NCBI RefSeq assembly: GCF_900105905.1
Contig: NZ_FNSV01000005.1
Span: forward strand, 1,426,001 to 1,490,000
DNA: 64,000 nt
DNA from: Rhodococcus koreensis
Lineage (GTDB): Bacteria > Actinomycetota > Actinomycetes > Mycobacteriales > Mycobacteriaceae
Reading direction: 5' to 3'
The translations under genes were made by a program, and so were the position numbers. The stretch's first letter is position 1; each line of letters begins with the position of its first letter. Shown piece after piece: positions 53,612 to 63,607 of this stretch. The notes under the pieces were generated by a model. The model had not been told where the DNA came from. It saw only the letters and a program-made list of their open reading frames with translations, and did not search any database.

Positions 53612-54655
53612 TCAGCCGGGCTCGCCGTCCGAATCGGCCGGAGACGCGGCGACCGTCGTCGAGGTGAGTCCGGCGTCGTCGAGCGCGCGCCCGGTGAGCA
53701 CCCGGCCCAGTTCGATCATCTCGGCGGCCCGATGGAAGTCGAGGCTGCGGCACGCGTTCCGGGGAACCCGGACCTGCACGTCCGGTGGGTACGCGGCGAG
53801 CTGGTACCGGGCCAACGTCGCCTGCATCACGTCGAGCGAGCGGTTCATCACCGCGAACCGGCTGAACTTCGGGACGGCCACCGCGTCGCCCTCGACCACG
53901 GGCTGATCACCGATCAGGGGGCCGTCCGGCTCCTCCGACGGATCCGGGTCGGTGTGCGCGGCGCCGAACCGTCCGACCACCGACCGCACGATGTCCAGGT
54001 CACGCAGCTGCGCGGCGCTGCGACGGAAGCGGGCCATCCACTCGTCCACCGGCCGCGAGTCCGCGCTGACGTTCTCCGGGGCCAGCGAACGACCGTCCCG
54101 ATCCTCCGCGCCCAGGCTGATCCCGACGGTCAGGTCGGCGCTCACCGAGACCAGCGGCGCCATCGGCAGCGGGTCGAGCACCCCACCGTCCGCGAGGACC
54201 CTGCCGTTGAGCACATACGGCGTGATGACGCCGGGGATGGCGATCGACGCGCGGATCGCCGCGTCGACGGGGCCGCGCTGGAACCACACCGACCGGCCCG
54301 CAGCGAGATCGGTGGCCACGGCGGTATACGGAATGGGAAGGTCTTCGATACGGATCTCGCCGAGGATCTCCCGAACCCGGTGCAGGATCTTCTCGGCGTG
54401 GATGGCGCCAGGTGCCGACACCGACAGGTCGAGAAGCCGCACGACGTCCAGCTGGGTCAGACCGATCGCCCACCGGGTGAAGTCGTCGAGCTTCCCCGCG
54501 GCGTGGAGGCCACCCACGAGGGCGCCCATCGACGATCCTGCGACTCCGACGATCTCGAATCCGCGCTCCTCGAGTACCTGAATCGCGCCGATGTGGGCGT
54601 ATCCCCTGGCGCCGCCACTCCCCAGAGCCAGCGCGACGCGCCTCGGTCCGGTCAT
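53612..54655 (-). CDS. Patatin-like phospholipase (RssA/NTE type)
   Basis: 347 residues. The oxyanion motif LGSGGARGYAHIG is at 11-23, nucleophile G-S-S-M-G in VGVAGSSMGALVGG, and the Asp of the dyad in LADGGVLDPLP. The C-terminal portion (FSRFAVMNRSLDVMQATLARYQLAAYPPDVQVRVP) fits the bacterial NTE/RssA patatins. Acyl hydrolase of membrane or stored lipids; substrate not known. ATG 54655. Confidence 0.9.
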   Translation of the reverse strand: MTGPRRVALALGSGGARGYAHIGAIQVLEERGFEIVGVAGSSMGALVGGLHAAGKLDDFTRWAIGLTQLDVVRLLDLSVSAPGAIHAEKILHRVREILGEIRIEDLPIPYTAVATDLAAGRSVWFQRGPVDAAIRASIAIPGVITPYVLNGRVLADGGVLDPLPMAPLVSVSADLTVGISLGAEDRDGRSLAPENVSADSRPVDEWMARFRRSAAQLRDLDIVRSVVGRFGAAHTDPDPSEEPDGPLIGDQPVVEGDAVAVPKFSRFAVMNRSLDVMQATLARYQLAAYPPDVQVRVPRNACRSLDFHRAAEMIELGRVLTGRALDDAGLTSTTVAASPADSDGEPG

Positions 54656-54689
54656 CGGATGATCGTACGCGGCCGGGAACTTCGGATCG

Positions 54690-55007
54690 TCAGGACAGAC
54701 CGTTGTCCGGGAGCCGCAGGTCCGGCTTGTCGAGTTCCTCGATGTTCACGTCCTTGAACGTGATGACGCGGACATACTTCACGAACCGCGCGGGACGGTA
54801 CATGTCCCACACCCAGGCATCGGACATGCGCAGCTCGAAGTAGATCTCGCCGTCTGCGTTGTGCGGCAGCAACTCCACCGAGTTGGCCAGATAGAACCGG
54901 CGCTCGGTCTCCACGACATAGGAGAACTGACCGACGATGTCCCGATACTCGCGGTAGAGCGACAGCTCCATCTCGGTTTCGTACTTCTCGAGATCCTCGG
55001 CACTCAT
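54690..55007 (-). CDS. DUF2469 family protein
   Basis: 105 residues, MSAEDLEKYETEMELSLYREYRDIVGQFSYVVETERRFYLAN at the start and WVWDMYRPARFVKYVRVITFKDVNIEEL at the end. A short, strongly conserved actinobacterial family of unknown function, always close to rnhB-lepB-rplS, which I also see here. ATG 55007 is preferred to the upstream frame. Confidence 0.9.
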   Translation of the reverse strand: MSAEDLEKYETEMELSLYREYRDIVGQFSYVVETERRFYLANSVELLPHNADGEIYFELRMSDAWVWDMYRPARFVKYVRVITFKDVNIEELDKPDLRLPDNGLS

Positions 55008-55044
55008 CGGTCTCGGAGTCCTCCTGCTCTGGTGTGAATTGTCA

Positions 55045-55725
55045 TCATCTCGCACTTCCGGAACTGTTATCCACTCGGTGTAGCAGCGCCGCGACATTCG
55101 ACCACGAGCGGCGGTGCTCCGGGCACGGGCCCAGCTCCTCGAGCGCCGCCAGGTGGGCGGGCGTGTTGTACCCCTTGTGGATCGCGAAACCGTAACCCGG
55201 GTGCGTCTCGTCCATCGCGACCATCACCCGGTCCCGCGACACCTTGGCCAGGACGCTCGCCGCCGCGATGCATGCCGCCGCGGCGTCGCCGCCGATCACC
55301 GGCAGCGACGGGGCCGGGAGCCCCGGGACACGGAAACCGTCGGTGAGAACGTAACCGGGGGTCATCGAGAGCCCGGCGACCGCACGCCGCATGCCCTCGA
55401 TGTTGGCGACGTGGACGCCCATGCGGTCGACTTCCTCCGCCGGGAAGGACACGACGCTCCACGCCACTGCCAGCCGGGTGATGGCCGGGAACAGCTCCTC
55501 GCGCGTGCGTTCGGTGAGCTTCTTCGAATCGTCGAGCCGCGCCAGCGCCGGATACGGCTTCGGTGCGAGCACACACGCCGCCACGACGAGCGGGCCCGCG
55601 CACGCACCCCGCCCGGCCTCGTCGACACCGGCCACCGGCCCGAGTCCGCTGCGGACCAGGGCCGACTCCATCGTCCGCAGACCGGACGACCTGCGAATGA
55701 CGATGCGTGGAGGCCAGGAAGTCAC
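55045..55725 (-). CDS. rnhB: Ribonuclease HII
   Basis: 226 residues. [23 protein letters not shown] contains the first D-E pair, [16 protein letters not shown] follows, and the other acids lie in [11 protein letters not shown] and [11 protein letters not shown]. Removes ribonucleotides and RNA primers from DNA. GTG start shares GTGA with the lepB stop, so it is coupled to lepB. N-terminal 30 residues ([13 protein letters not shown]) are an actinobacterial extension. Confidence 0.95.
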   Translation of the reverse strand: MTSWPPRIVIRRSSGLRTMESALVRSGLGPVAGVDEAGRGACAGPLVVAACVLAPKPYPALARLDDSKKLTERTREELFPAITRLAVAWSVVSFPAEEVDRMGVHVANIEGMRRAVAGLSMTPGYVLTDGFRVPGLPAPSLPVIGGDAAAACIAAASVLAKVSRDRVMVAMDETHPGYGFAIHKGYNTPAHLAALEELGPCPEHRRSWSNVAALLHRVDNSSGSAR

Positions 55726-56531
55726 TTGCCCTGGATATCGGGTGAACTGATCGTGCCCATCCGCGACGGCGGCAACGCGATGAAGACCGCTTTTCCGATC
55801 ACGTTGTCGAGCGGGATGGTGCCTTGCATGTCGTCGCCCACGTGGTACCGCGAGTCCGCGGAGTTGCTGCGGTTGTCGCCCATCATCCACAGGTGCCCCT
55901 CGGGGACGGTGACGGGACCGAAGCAGCGCGCCGACTTCAGCGCGGTGTCGCAGGTCTGGGAGCCGGGGACGAACGGGAAGTCCATGACGACGTAGGGCTC
56001 GTCGAGTGGCTGACCGTCCACCAGGATGCGACCCTGGTCGTCGCAGCATTCGACGGTCTGACCGCCGGTGGCGATCACACGCTTGACGAGGTCGTTCTCG
56101 TCCGGCGGGACGAGTCCGACGAGGGAACCGACTTCCTGCGCACCGCGGATCACCACGTTGGAGGAGCGGGTGGAGACGAAATCCTGTGACCACGAATCGG
56201 GGCCGCGGAACACGATCACGTCACCCGGTTTCGGATCACCGAAGCGGTAACCGATCTTCTCGACCACGATGCGGTCGCCGGTGCAGCCTGCGCAGCCGTG
56301 CAGCGTCGGTTCCATCGATTCCGACGGAATGAGATAGACCCGCGCGACGAACGTCTGCAGCAGAAAACTCAGGACGAGCGCGACCAGAATCAGGATCGGC
56401 AACTCGCGGAGGAAGGAGCGGGGCTTCTTCTCGGGCTCCGCCGCACCGCCGTTCGCTGCGGAGGTGGCGGCCGAATCGCCGGTGGTCTCGGATTCCGACG
56501 ACAATGCCCGCTCCTTCGAAGAATCTGTCAC
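55722..56531 (-). CDS. lepB: Signal peptidase I
   Basis: 269 residues. A 40-residue acidic Ser/Ala-rich cytosolic head, one membrane anchor ([20 protein letters not shown]), then the catalytic Ser72 in PSESMEPTL and the Lys in [28 protein letters not shown] is the D-N-R-x-x-S-x-D-S-R box. Cleaves Sec/Tat signal peptides outside. GTG 56531. Confidence 0.96.
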   Translation of the reverse strand: MTDSSKERALSSESETTGDSAATSAANGGAAEPEKKPRSFLRELPILILVALVLSFLLQTFVARVYLIPSESMEPTLHGCAGCTGDRIVVEKIGYRFGDPKPGDVIVFRGPDSWSQDFVSTRSSNVVIRGAQEVGSLVGLVPPDENDLVKRVIATGGQTVECCDDQGRILVDGQPLDEPYVVMDFPFVPGSQTCDTALKSARCFGPVTVPEGHLWMMGDNRSNSADSRYHVGDDMQGTIPLDNVIGKAVFIALPPSRMGTISSPDIQGK

Positions 56532-56542
56532 GAAATCAGATT

Positions 56543-56574
56543 AGCCCGGCACTGCGCGTACGCAGTGCCGGGCT
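56543..56574 (-). terminator. Perfect 14-bp hairpin after rplS
   Basis: AGCCCGGCACTGCG and CGCAGTGCCGGGCT with loop CGTA, starting 11 bp after the rplS stop and just before lepB. It should end most rplS transcripts and isolate lepB-rnhB. Confidence 0.88.
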
Positions 56575-56585
56575 CATCGGAAAGG

Positions 56586-56927
56586 TCAGCGCTTTTCCTT
56601 GATCTTGGCGGCCTTGCCACGCAGATCGCGGAGGTAGTACAGCTTGGCGCGACGGACGTCACCGCGGGTGACGACCTCGATCTGCGCCAGGTTGGGGCTG
56701 TGAACCGGGAAGGTGCGCTCGACGCCGACACCGAAGGAGACCTTGCGGACGGTGAAGGTCTCGCGGACGCCGCCGCCCTGACGGCGGATCACGACGCCCT
56801 TGAAGACCTGCACGCGCTCCTTGGAGCCTTCGATGACCTTGACGTGCACGTTGAGGGTGTCGCCGGGACGGAACTCGGGAATGTCGTCGCGGAGGGACTT
56901 CTTGTCCAGGAAATCGAGAGTGTTCAT
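56586..56927 (-). CDS. rplS: 50S ribosomal protein L19
   Basis: 113 residues. [47 protein letters not shown] and the C-terminal [21 protein letters not shown] are canonical L19. Sits at the 30S-50S interface. ATG 56927; upstream frame extension is not conserved. Confidence 0.97.
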
Positions 56928-57021
56928 CGGTGTTCCATCCTTGCGTTTTCGCAGGAGCAGAGGAACCGAGCGGCACCCGGACGTTCGGAGAACACCGGTG
57001 CTCGTCTGGTTCGTGCCCAGA

Positions 57022-57933
57022 TCAAGTACTGCTGCCTGGTCCAGGCAACCCGTCCATTGTGCCAGACGCCACGGGGTGAAGCGAAATCGGCGGTGGCGCC
57101 GCATGCACCACGTGGTCGAGTTCCACCTCGGCCGCCACCTTGGCATGCTCCGCGGCTTCCTTCACGTGCACCGCGCTGGGAGTGCCGGCGATGAAGTCCT
57201 GCACGAAGATCTTGGCCCTGATGACCGGACGCCGCCACTTGCGCTCCCGTTCGAGCGCCCGCAGCATCCGCTTCGGCTTGGACGTGTAGCGCCACCGTGC
57301 CCACGGCGCGCTCGGCCTGCTCAGCCGGAGCGCCCCGATCAGCAGGATCGGGAAGACGAACAATCCGAGCAGTCCGGTCCAGATCTTCCCCTTCAGCAGC
57401 ACCACCGCCGCGATGAGCAGGTTGATCACCGAAGACAGCGCGATCGCTACCCGTACCCAGGGATCCGGGGAGTCCCGGAAGTCGGTGACGTTGATCAGTT
57501 CGAGCGGACGGAGCCCGAGGAGCAGCAGACCGGTGACGGCGATCGCGACGAACACGGCATCGACGGACGTCCGGCCCTCGTCCGCCCAGTACACGTCCTG
57601 CAGGTAGAAGATCAGCGCGAACTCGTCCAGCACCAGCGCGGCGCCGATCCCGAAGAACGTGGCGAGGACGGCGCCGGTGGTCTGGGTGCCGTCCTCGTAC
57701 ACGGCGATGAGGGCGACACCGGACATGAGCATCGTCACGACGCCGAACACCACGTGGTGGACGTGGTGCCCGCCGGGTTTCACGTTGCCCGGCCACCACG
57801 AGACCTCGGCGCGGATCATCCGCACGCTCAGCCGGATGAACAGGAATGCCGCGAGAAACCCGAGCAGGAAAAAGAGCAGAGGCAGGCGCCCGTGCCCGAC
57901 GATTTCCCTATCCAGCCATTCGTACATCGGCAT
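57022..57933 (-). CDS. Polytopic membrane protein of unknown function with a histidine cluster
   Basis: 303 residues, about seven membrane helices in the first 200 residues, then a 100-residue basic cytosolic tail. [14 protein letters not shown] after helix 1 is a striking H-H-x-H-H cluster, and [14 protein letters not shown] with acidic residues inside a helix follows. I recall similar actinobacterial proteins annotated only as integral membrane proteins. The His and acid residues might bind a metal; that is inference. ATG 57933 or 57927. Confidence 0.75.
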
Positions 57934-58000
57934 CCACTATCCCAGTAAAGAACTGGTCACTCCACGGGAAAGTGGTCGCTCGTGTCGGGATGGTGACCTC

Positions 58001-60340
58001 CTACTTGCCGAACCCCGCCTTTCGCAGCGCGTCGGCCATCGACCCGCCGGGCGCCGGGCGATTGTCCCGCCCGCGGTCGCGTCCACCCTGCTGCTGCGGC
58101 TTGCCTCCGCCGCGCCGGTCCTGCGGCTGCCCGCCTCCCCGCCGGTCCTGCCGCTGCCCGCCACCGCGGGGCCCGTCGTTCTTGCGGCCGCCCGCCCCGA
58201 CCTCGTCGTCGAGTCGCAGCGTCAACCCGATGCGCTGACGCGCCTCGTCGACCTCGAGGACCTTCACCGTCACCACGTCACCGGACTTCACGACGTCCCG
58301 CGGGTCTTTGACGAAGTTGTGGGACATCGCCGACACGTGGACGAGGCCGTCCTGGTGGACACCGATGTCGACGAACGCGCCGAACGCCGCCACGTTGGTG
58401 ACGACGCCCTCGAGGGTCATTCCGGGCTTCAGGTGCGACACCTTCTCGATGCCTGCCGCGAATGTGGCCGTCTTGAATTCCGGGCGGGGGTCACGGCCGG
58501 GCTTCTCGAGTTCACCGATGATGTCGGTGACGGTCGGGAGTCCGAACCGGTCGTCGACGTAGTCGGCAGGGTTCAGACTGCGCAGCGCGGACGTGTTGCC
58601 GATGATCTCGCGCACGCCGGTGCCGCTGGATTCGACGATCTTGCGCACCACCGGGTAGGCCTCGGGGTGGACGCTGGACGCGTCGAGTGGGTCGTCGCCG
58701 TTGGGGATGCGCAGGAAGCCGGCGCACTGCTCGAACGCCTTCGGCCCGAGTCGCGCGACGTCCTTGAGACCCTTGCGGCTGCGGAACGGGCCGTTCTGGT
58801 CGCGGTGCGCGACGATGCTCTCGGCCAGGGACCCGGCGATGCCGGACACGCGGGACAGCAGCGGCACGGACGCGGTGTTGACGTCGACGCCGACCGCATT
58901 CACCGCGTCCTCGACGACGGCGCCGAGCGAACGTGCGAGCAGTGTCTCCGACACGTCGTGCTGGTACTGGCCGACGCCGATCGACTTCGGGTCGATCTTC
59001 ACGAGTTCGGCGAGGGGATCCTGCAGACGCCGGGCGATGGAGACGGCGCCGCGGATCGACACGTCGAGGTTCGGCAGTTCCGCCGAGGCGTACGCGGACG
59101 CCGAATACACGGATGCGCCGGCCTCGGACACGACGATCTTCGTCAGGTTGGTGGCGCCGGACTTGGCGATCAGCTCGCTCGCGAGCGCGTCCGTCTCCCG
59201 GGAGGCGGTGCCGTTCCCGATGGCGATCAGCTCCACGCCGTGCTTGGCGACGAGGCCGGCGAGTGTGGCCAGGGAGGCGTCCCACTTGTTCTGCGGCTGA
59301 TGCGGGTAGATCGTCTCGTGGGCCACCACCTTGCCGGTGGCGTCCACGACCGCGACCTTGGTGCCGGTCCGGAAACCGGGGTCCAGGCCCATCGTGGCGC
59401 GGGTGCCTGCCGGCGCCGCCAGAAGCAGGTCGCGCAGGTTGGTGGCGAACACGTCGACGGCGTCCTTCTCCGCCGACTGCCGCAGCCGCATCCGGGTGTC
59501 GATGCCCAGGGTGACGATCATCTTGGTGCGCCACGCCCACCGCACGGTGTCGAGGAGCCACCGGTCGGCCGGTCGGCCGCGGTCGGCGATGCCGAACCGT
59601 CCGGCGATCCGGCCCTCGTAGACGGTGGGCTCGCCCGGGACGGCTTCTTCCGTGTCGGGTGCCAGGGTGAGCGAGAGCACCTCTTCCTTCTCGCCGCGCA
59701 GAACCGCGAGGATCCGGTGTGAGGGGAGCTTGCCGAACGGTTCGGAGAACTCGAAGTAGTCGGCGAACTTCGCGCCCTCGGTTTCCTTGCCCTTACGGAC
59801 TGCGGACACCAGTTGCCCGCGGGTCCACATCAGCTCACGGAGCTCGCCCACCAGGTCGGCGTCCTCGGCGAAGCGTTCGACGAGGATCGCGCGCGCACCC
59901 TCGAGCTGTTCCGCCGTGTAGGACGCCGGATCGGCCCTGGGATCGGTGATCAGCGCGTCGGCGACGGGCTCGTGACCGGCTTCGCGTGCGATCTGCGCCT
60001 TGGTGCGCCGCTTCGGCTTGAACGGCAGGTAGATGTCCTCGAGGCGCGCCTTCGTGTCGGCGGTCATGATCTGCCCGCGGAGCTGATCGTCGAGCTTGCC
60101 CTGCGAGTCGATCGACTCGAGCACGGCGTCCCGGCGCTCGTCCAGTTCCCGCAGGTACCGCAGTCGTTCCTCGAGCTGGCGGAGCTGAGCGTCGTCGAGC
60201 GTTCCGGTGACTTCCTTGCGGTACCGGGCGATGAAGGGCACGGTCGCTCCGCCGTCGAGGAGGTCCACGGCGGCCGCGACCTGTCCCTCCCGGACGTCGA
60301 GCTCCTCGGCAATGCGCTGGTTCACGGTCTTGAGAGTCAC
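58001..60340 (-). CDS. tex: Tex-family S1 RNA-binding protein
   Basis: 779 residues. The N-terminal helical domain (VPFIARYRKEVTGTLDDAQLRQLEERL), a YqgF-like RNase-H fold (MGLDPGFRTGTKVAVVD), tandem helix-hairpin-helix (LSRVSGIAGSLAESIVAHR) and a C-terminal S1 domain (GMTLEGVVTNVAAFGAFVDIGVHQDGLVHVS) are in order. The last 60 residues are RGG/Q-rich repeats (DRRGGGQPQ) that may bind RNA. Tex acts at stalled transcription. GTG 60340. Confidence 0.94.
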   Translation of the reverse strand: MTLKTVNQRIAEELDVREGQVAAAVDLLDGGATVPFIARYRKEVTGTLDDAQLRQLEERLRYLRELDERRDAVLESIDSQGKLDDQLRGQIMTADTKARLEDIYLPFKPKRRTKAQIAREAGHEPVADALITDPRADPASYTAEQLEGARAILVERFAEDADLVGELRELMWTRGQLVSAVRKGKETEGAKFADYFEFSEPFGKLPSHRILAVLRGEKEEVLSLTLAPDTEEAVPGEPTVYEGRIAGRFGIADRGRPADRWLLDTVRWAWRTKMIVTLGIDTRMRLRQSAEKDAVDVFATNLRDLLLAAPAGTRATMGLDPGFRTGTKVAVVDATGKVVAHETIYPHQPQNKWDASLATLAGLVAKHGVELIAIGNGTASRETDALASELIAKSGATNLTKIVVSEAGASVYSASAYASAELPNLDVSIRGAVSIARRLQDPLAELVKIDPKSIGVGQYQHDVSETLLARSLGAVVEDAVNAVGVDVNTASVPLLSRVSGIAGSLAESIVAHRDQNGPFRSRKGLKDVARLGPKAFEQCAGFLRIPNGDDPLDASSVHPEAYPVVRKIVESSGTGVREIIGNTSALRSLNPADYVDDRFGLPTVTDIIGELEKPGRDPRPEFKTATFAAGIEKVSHLKPGMTLEGVVTNVAAFGAFVDIGVHQDGLVHVSAMSHNFVKDPRDVVKSGDVVTVKVLEVDEARQRIGLTLRLDDEVGAGGRKNDGPRGGGQRQDRRGGGQPQDRRGGGKPQQQGGRDRGRDNRPAPGGSMADALRKAGFGK

Positions 60341-60415
60341 GGAAATGGACCCTACCGCTACTCTGGGACAATATCGTCGGCGGTGAGGCCGTCACGGAAA
60401 TCTCGGGAGAATTTC

Positions 60416-61450
60416 ATGTCCAGGCTGATCCGCTGCCTGACGGTCATGGTCCTCCTGCTGGGTGCGACGCAGGCCTGCACCATCCCGACCGAGACGAACT
60501 CCGTGGTCGACATCCCGGTGACCTCACCGGCGGTCGCCACCCCCGACGTTCTCCCCGCCGAGGAACCCGCCGGTGACGGCGTGACCGTGAGCCCCGAGCC
60601 GTTCCCCTCCGCGCGGGTTCCCGTCTCCGCACCCCTCGCCGAACGCATCTCGGCGGCAGTCGCGACGGCGGCCGCCGAGCGCGGCGCCGACGTGTCGATT
60701 GCCGTCCTGGACCGTGCCACCGGCAGCTATCTGGAGGACGCCGCCACCGAACCGGTCGAAACGGCGTCGCTGGCCAAGCTCTTCGTCGCCGCCCAGATGT
60801 ATCACCTCGACGCGCTCGGTGAGCGGCCGTTGTCCGACTTCGACCGTCTCCTCCTGAAGCGGATGCTCGAATCCTCCGACGACGACGCTGCCAACACCCT
60901 CTGGGACGATCTCGGCGGCTCGGACCTGGTCGTCGACATCGCGCGGCGATACGGACTCGCCGCCACCGCACCGCCCGGGGACGGGTTGTGGTGGAACACC
61001 GAGACGACGGCCGCTGACCTCGTTACGTTCTACACCGGGCTCCTCGACGACCGTGACGGCCTCGGCCCCGGGCGCATCGCCGAGTTCGTGGGCTACCTGC
61101 GCGCGTCGACACCCGAGGGCATCGACGGCTACGACCAGCGGTTCGGCATCCCCGACGGGTTGCCGGGCGAGAACGTCGTCGGGGTGAAGCAGGGCTGGAT
61201 GTGCTGTGTGGGTGACCGGTGGATCCACGCGTCGACCGGGGTGATCGGGGAGGACAACCGCTACATCGTGACGGTCGCGTCGCGGGAGGACATCCGGTAC
61301 GAGGACGACGAGGAGTCGTATCCGGACACCGCGATCACCGATGTCACCGAGGATTCGAGTGCGCAGCACGCACGGGACACGATGACCGGGATCGTGAAGT
61401 CCCTGTTCCCCACCGGAGTCGTCGACGACTGGACGCAGCCCCAGGGTTAG
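60416..61450 (+). CDS. lppW: LppW-like lipoprotein, beta-lactamase-fold serine hydrolase
   Basis: 344 residues. Lipobox Cys21 (LLGATQAC), a Pro/Val linker to about 70, then a class A beta-lactamase-like fold: S-L-A-K at 118-121 (Ser118, Lys121), SSDDDAANTLW in the S-D-N position (here Ser-Asp-Asp), and GVKQGWM where K-T-G is expected. The missing SDN/KTG residues make a true beta-lactamase unlikely. Order beside trmD and rplS is that of mycobacterial lppW. GGGAGA ribosome site. Confidence 0.83.
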   Translation: MSRLIRCLTVMVLLLGATQACTIPTETNSVVDIPVTSPAVATPDVLPAEEPAGDGVTVSPEPFPSARVPVSAPLAERISAAVATAAAERGADVSIAVLDRATGSYLEDAATEPVETASLAKLFVAAQMYHLDALGERPLSDFDRLLLKRMLESSDDDAANTLWDDLGGSDLVVDIARRYGLAATAPPGDGLWWNTETTAADLVTFYTGLLDDRDGLGPGRIAEFVGYLRASTPEGIDGYDQRFGIPDGLPGENVVGVKQGWMCCVGDRWIHASTGVIGEDNRYIVTVASREDIRYEDDEESYPDTAITDVTEDSSAQHARDTMTGIVKSLFPTGVVDDWTQPQG

Positions 61451-61471
61451 CCCCCGGGCCCGGAAAACGTT

Positions 61472-62164
61472 TCAGGGCAACAGGTCCGGACGACGCTCGG
61501 CGGTGCGGTGCAGCGACTGCTCGCGTCGCCACGCCGCCACCTTCGCATGATCGCCCGACAGGAGGACGGGCGGGACGTCGAGTCCGCGCCACGTGGCGGG
61601 CCGGGTGTAGCTGGGACCTTCGAGGAGGCCGTCGGAAAACGAATCCTCTTGGTGCGATTGCTGATTGCCGAGGACTCCGGGAATCAGGCGCACGAACGCC
61701 TCCGTCATCACCAGCACGGCCGCCTCCCCGCCGATGAGGACGTAGTCGCCGATGCTCACTTCTTCGACGCGCACCCGGCGGGCGGCGTCGTCGAACACCC
61801 GCTGATCGATGCCTTCGTAACGCCCGCAGGCGAAGACGATGTGCTTCTCCCCCGCCCAGCGCTCGGCGGTGGCCTGCGTGAAGGGGACACCGGCGGGTGT
61901 GGGGACGACGAGCAGCGTGTCGGTGTTCTCGCCGCCGGCGGTGAGGACATCGTCCAGCGCGGGCCCCCACACGGTGGGTTTCATGACCATCCCCGGCCCG
62001 CCGCCGTACGGCGAATCGTCGACCGCCTTGTGGACGTCGTGCGTCCAATCCCGCAGATCGTGCACCTCGACCGAGATGAGGCCCTTGTCGATGGCCTTGC
62101 CGAGCAACGCCGCGCGAAGCGGTTCGAGGTATTCGGGAAAGATGGTGACCACGTCGAGGCGCAT
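61472..62164 (-). CDS. trmD: tRNA (guanine37-N1)-methyltransferase
   Basis: 230 residues of the SPOUT class: [16 protein letters not shown] at the start, [27 protein letters not shown] and the trefoil-knot [31 protein letters not shown]. Methylates G37 to prevent frameshifting. ATG 62164, 10 bp after rimM, in the rpsP-khpA-rimM-trmD operon. Confidence 0.97.
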   Translation of the reverse strand: MRLDVVTIFPEYLEPLRAALLGKAIDKGLISVEVHDLRDWTHDVHKAVDDSPYGGGPGMVMKPTVWGPALDDVLTAGGENTDTLLVVPTPAGVPFTQATAERWAGEKHIVFACGRYEGIDQRVFDDAARRVRVEEVSIGDYVLIGGEAAVLVMTEAFVRLIPGVLGNQQSHQEDSFSDGLLEGPSYTRPATWRGLDVPPVLLSGDHAKVAAWRREQSLHRTAERRPDLLP

Positions 62165-62174
62165 GCCTACCGAC

Positions 62175-62726
62175 TCACTTCCCGTCGGCGGATTCACCGA
62201 AGTCGGGATCGAGCAGCCCTTCCGGCGGATCGATCAGGACGACGCCGTCGGCCACGGACACCGACGTGACGATCGCGGCCACGAACGGGACCAGAAGTTC
62301 GCCGGACTGTTCACCGGATCGACGGATCGAGAGCAATTCGCCTGCTGCGGAATGCAATACCTCGATGACGGTACCCACCTCGGTGCCGTCCGCGAGGCGC
62401 ACCGACAGTCCCTCGAGTTCGTGATCGTAGAACTCGTCGGGGTCGTCGGAGGGCACGAGTTCGGCGCTGTCGATGACGAACAACGTGCCCCGCAGGGCAT
62501 CCGCGGCGGTGCGATCCGGGACGCCCTCGAGGCGCAGCAGAAGCCGCCCGGAATGCTCCCGGGCGGCTTCCACCGTGTACGTGTTCACAGTCTGCTCGCG
62601 CGGCTTGTGTCCCCGCAGCACGGCACCCACGGCGAATCGATCCTCGGGTTCGTCGGTGCGAACCTCGACCACGATCTCACCCTTGATGCCGTGCGACTTG
62701 GCGACACGGCCGATCACGAGCTCCAC
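62175..62726 (-). CDS. rimM: 16S rRNA processing protein RimM
   Basis: 183 residues. [30 protein letters not shown] starts the N-terminal RimM barrel, and [12 protein letters not shown] and [30 protein letters not shown] the PRC-barrel. Assists 30S head maturation with S19. GTG 62726. Confidence 0.95.
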   Translation of the reverse strand: MELVIGRVAKSHGIKGEIVVEVRTDEPEDRFAVGAVLRGHKPREQTVNTYTVEAAREHSGRLLLRLEGVPDRTAADALRGTLFVIDSAELVPSDDPDEFYDHELEGLSVRLADGTEVGTVIEVLHSAAGELLSIRRSGEQSGELLVPFVAAIVTSVSVADGVVLIDPPEGLLDPDFGESADGK

Positions 62727-62739
62727 TGTTGTAAGGCCT

Positions 62740-62982
62740 CTACTGGTCGGTGTCGACGACGTCGACACGGATCCCGCGGCCACCGATACCGGAGACCAGC
62801 GTGCGCAGAGCGGTCGCGGTGCGACCACCGCGGCCGATGACCTTGCCGAGATCGTCAGGGTTGACGTGCACCTCGACAGTGCGCCCCCGACGCCCGGTGA
62901 TCAGCTCGACACGAACGTCGTCGGGGTTGGCGACGATGCCACGAACGAGGTGCTCCACGGCATCGGCGACGACGGCACTCAC
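62740..62982 (-). CDS. khpA: KH-domain RNA-binding protein (KhpA, UPF0109)
   Basis: 80 residues. [28 protein letters not shown] is a type-II KH motif with the G-x-x-G loop (GRGG). In firmicutes KhpA pairs with KhpB on sRNAs and mRNAs. GTG 62982 overlaps the rpsP stop; always between rpsP and rimM in actinobacteria. Confidence 0.95.
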   Translation of the reverse strand: MSAVVADAVEHLVRGIVANPDDVRVELITGRRGRTVEVHVNPDDLGKVIGRGGRTATALRTLVSGIGGRGIRVDVVDTDQ

Positions 62983-63428
62983 TTGTCAGCAGCCTCGGAC
63001 TCTGCAGCTGCCTCGGCGGGAGCGTCGGCGTCCTCGGCCTTCGCCTTCTTCTTCTTGGGCGTGATGGCCTCGCCGACGGGCTCGTTCTCGGCCTGCGCGA
63101 GCGCAGCCTGGAACAGCTCCAGCTTGGACGGCTTGGCTTCCTTGACGCGGAGGGTGCCCTCGGCGCCCGGCAGGCCCTTGAACTTCTGCCAGTCACCGGT
63201 GATCTTGAGGATGGCCTCGACGGGCTCGGTGGGCTGGGCGCCGACGCCGAGCCAGTACTGCGCGCGCTCGGAATCGACCTCGATCAGCGAGGGCTCTTCC
63301 TTGGGGTGGTACTTGCCGATGGTCTCGATTGCACGGCCGTTGCGGCGGGTGCGGGAGTCGGCGACGACGATGCGGTACTGCGGGTTCCGGATCTTGCCGA
63401 GCCGGGTGAGCTTGATCTTGACAGCCAC
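62979..63428 (-). CDS. rpsP: 30S ribosomal protein S16
   Basis: 149 residues, longer than the roughly 80 of E. coli S16. [40 protein letters not shown] is the core. After about residue 100 there is an Ala/Glu/Lys tail ([10 protein letters not shown]) common in actinobacteria. GTG 63428 heads the operon. Confidence 0.96.
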   Translation of the reverse strand: MAVKIKLTRLGKIRNPQYRIVVADSRTRRNGRAIETIGKYHPKEEPSLIEVDSERAQYWLGVGAQPTEPVEAILKITGDWQKFKGLPGAEGTLRVKEAKPSKLELFQAALAQAENEPVGEAITPKKKKAKAEDADAPAEAAAESEAADK

Positions 63429-63607
63429 TGCTGTACTTCTCCTTCAGTGCGCACACGAATGTGCCCACGTGTCACGTGCAATTCGGCGACGCGCAGGAAT
63501 AGCGCGCCCGGTTTTGCCTCTAATCTGTGACCGCCGCGCGGTGCGTAACCGGATGCGACGAACAGCGGTTCATTCTGCCAGACGAACCCCGTCCGGGGGA
63601 AACCAGG

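Noticed and set aside
60416-61450. Classical class A beta-lactamase
   Set aside because: The S-D-N and K-T-G motifs are not present; only the S-x-x-K motif and overall fold resemble the family.
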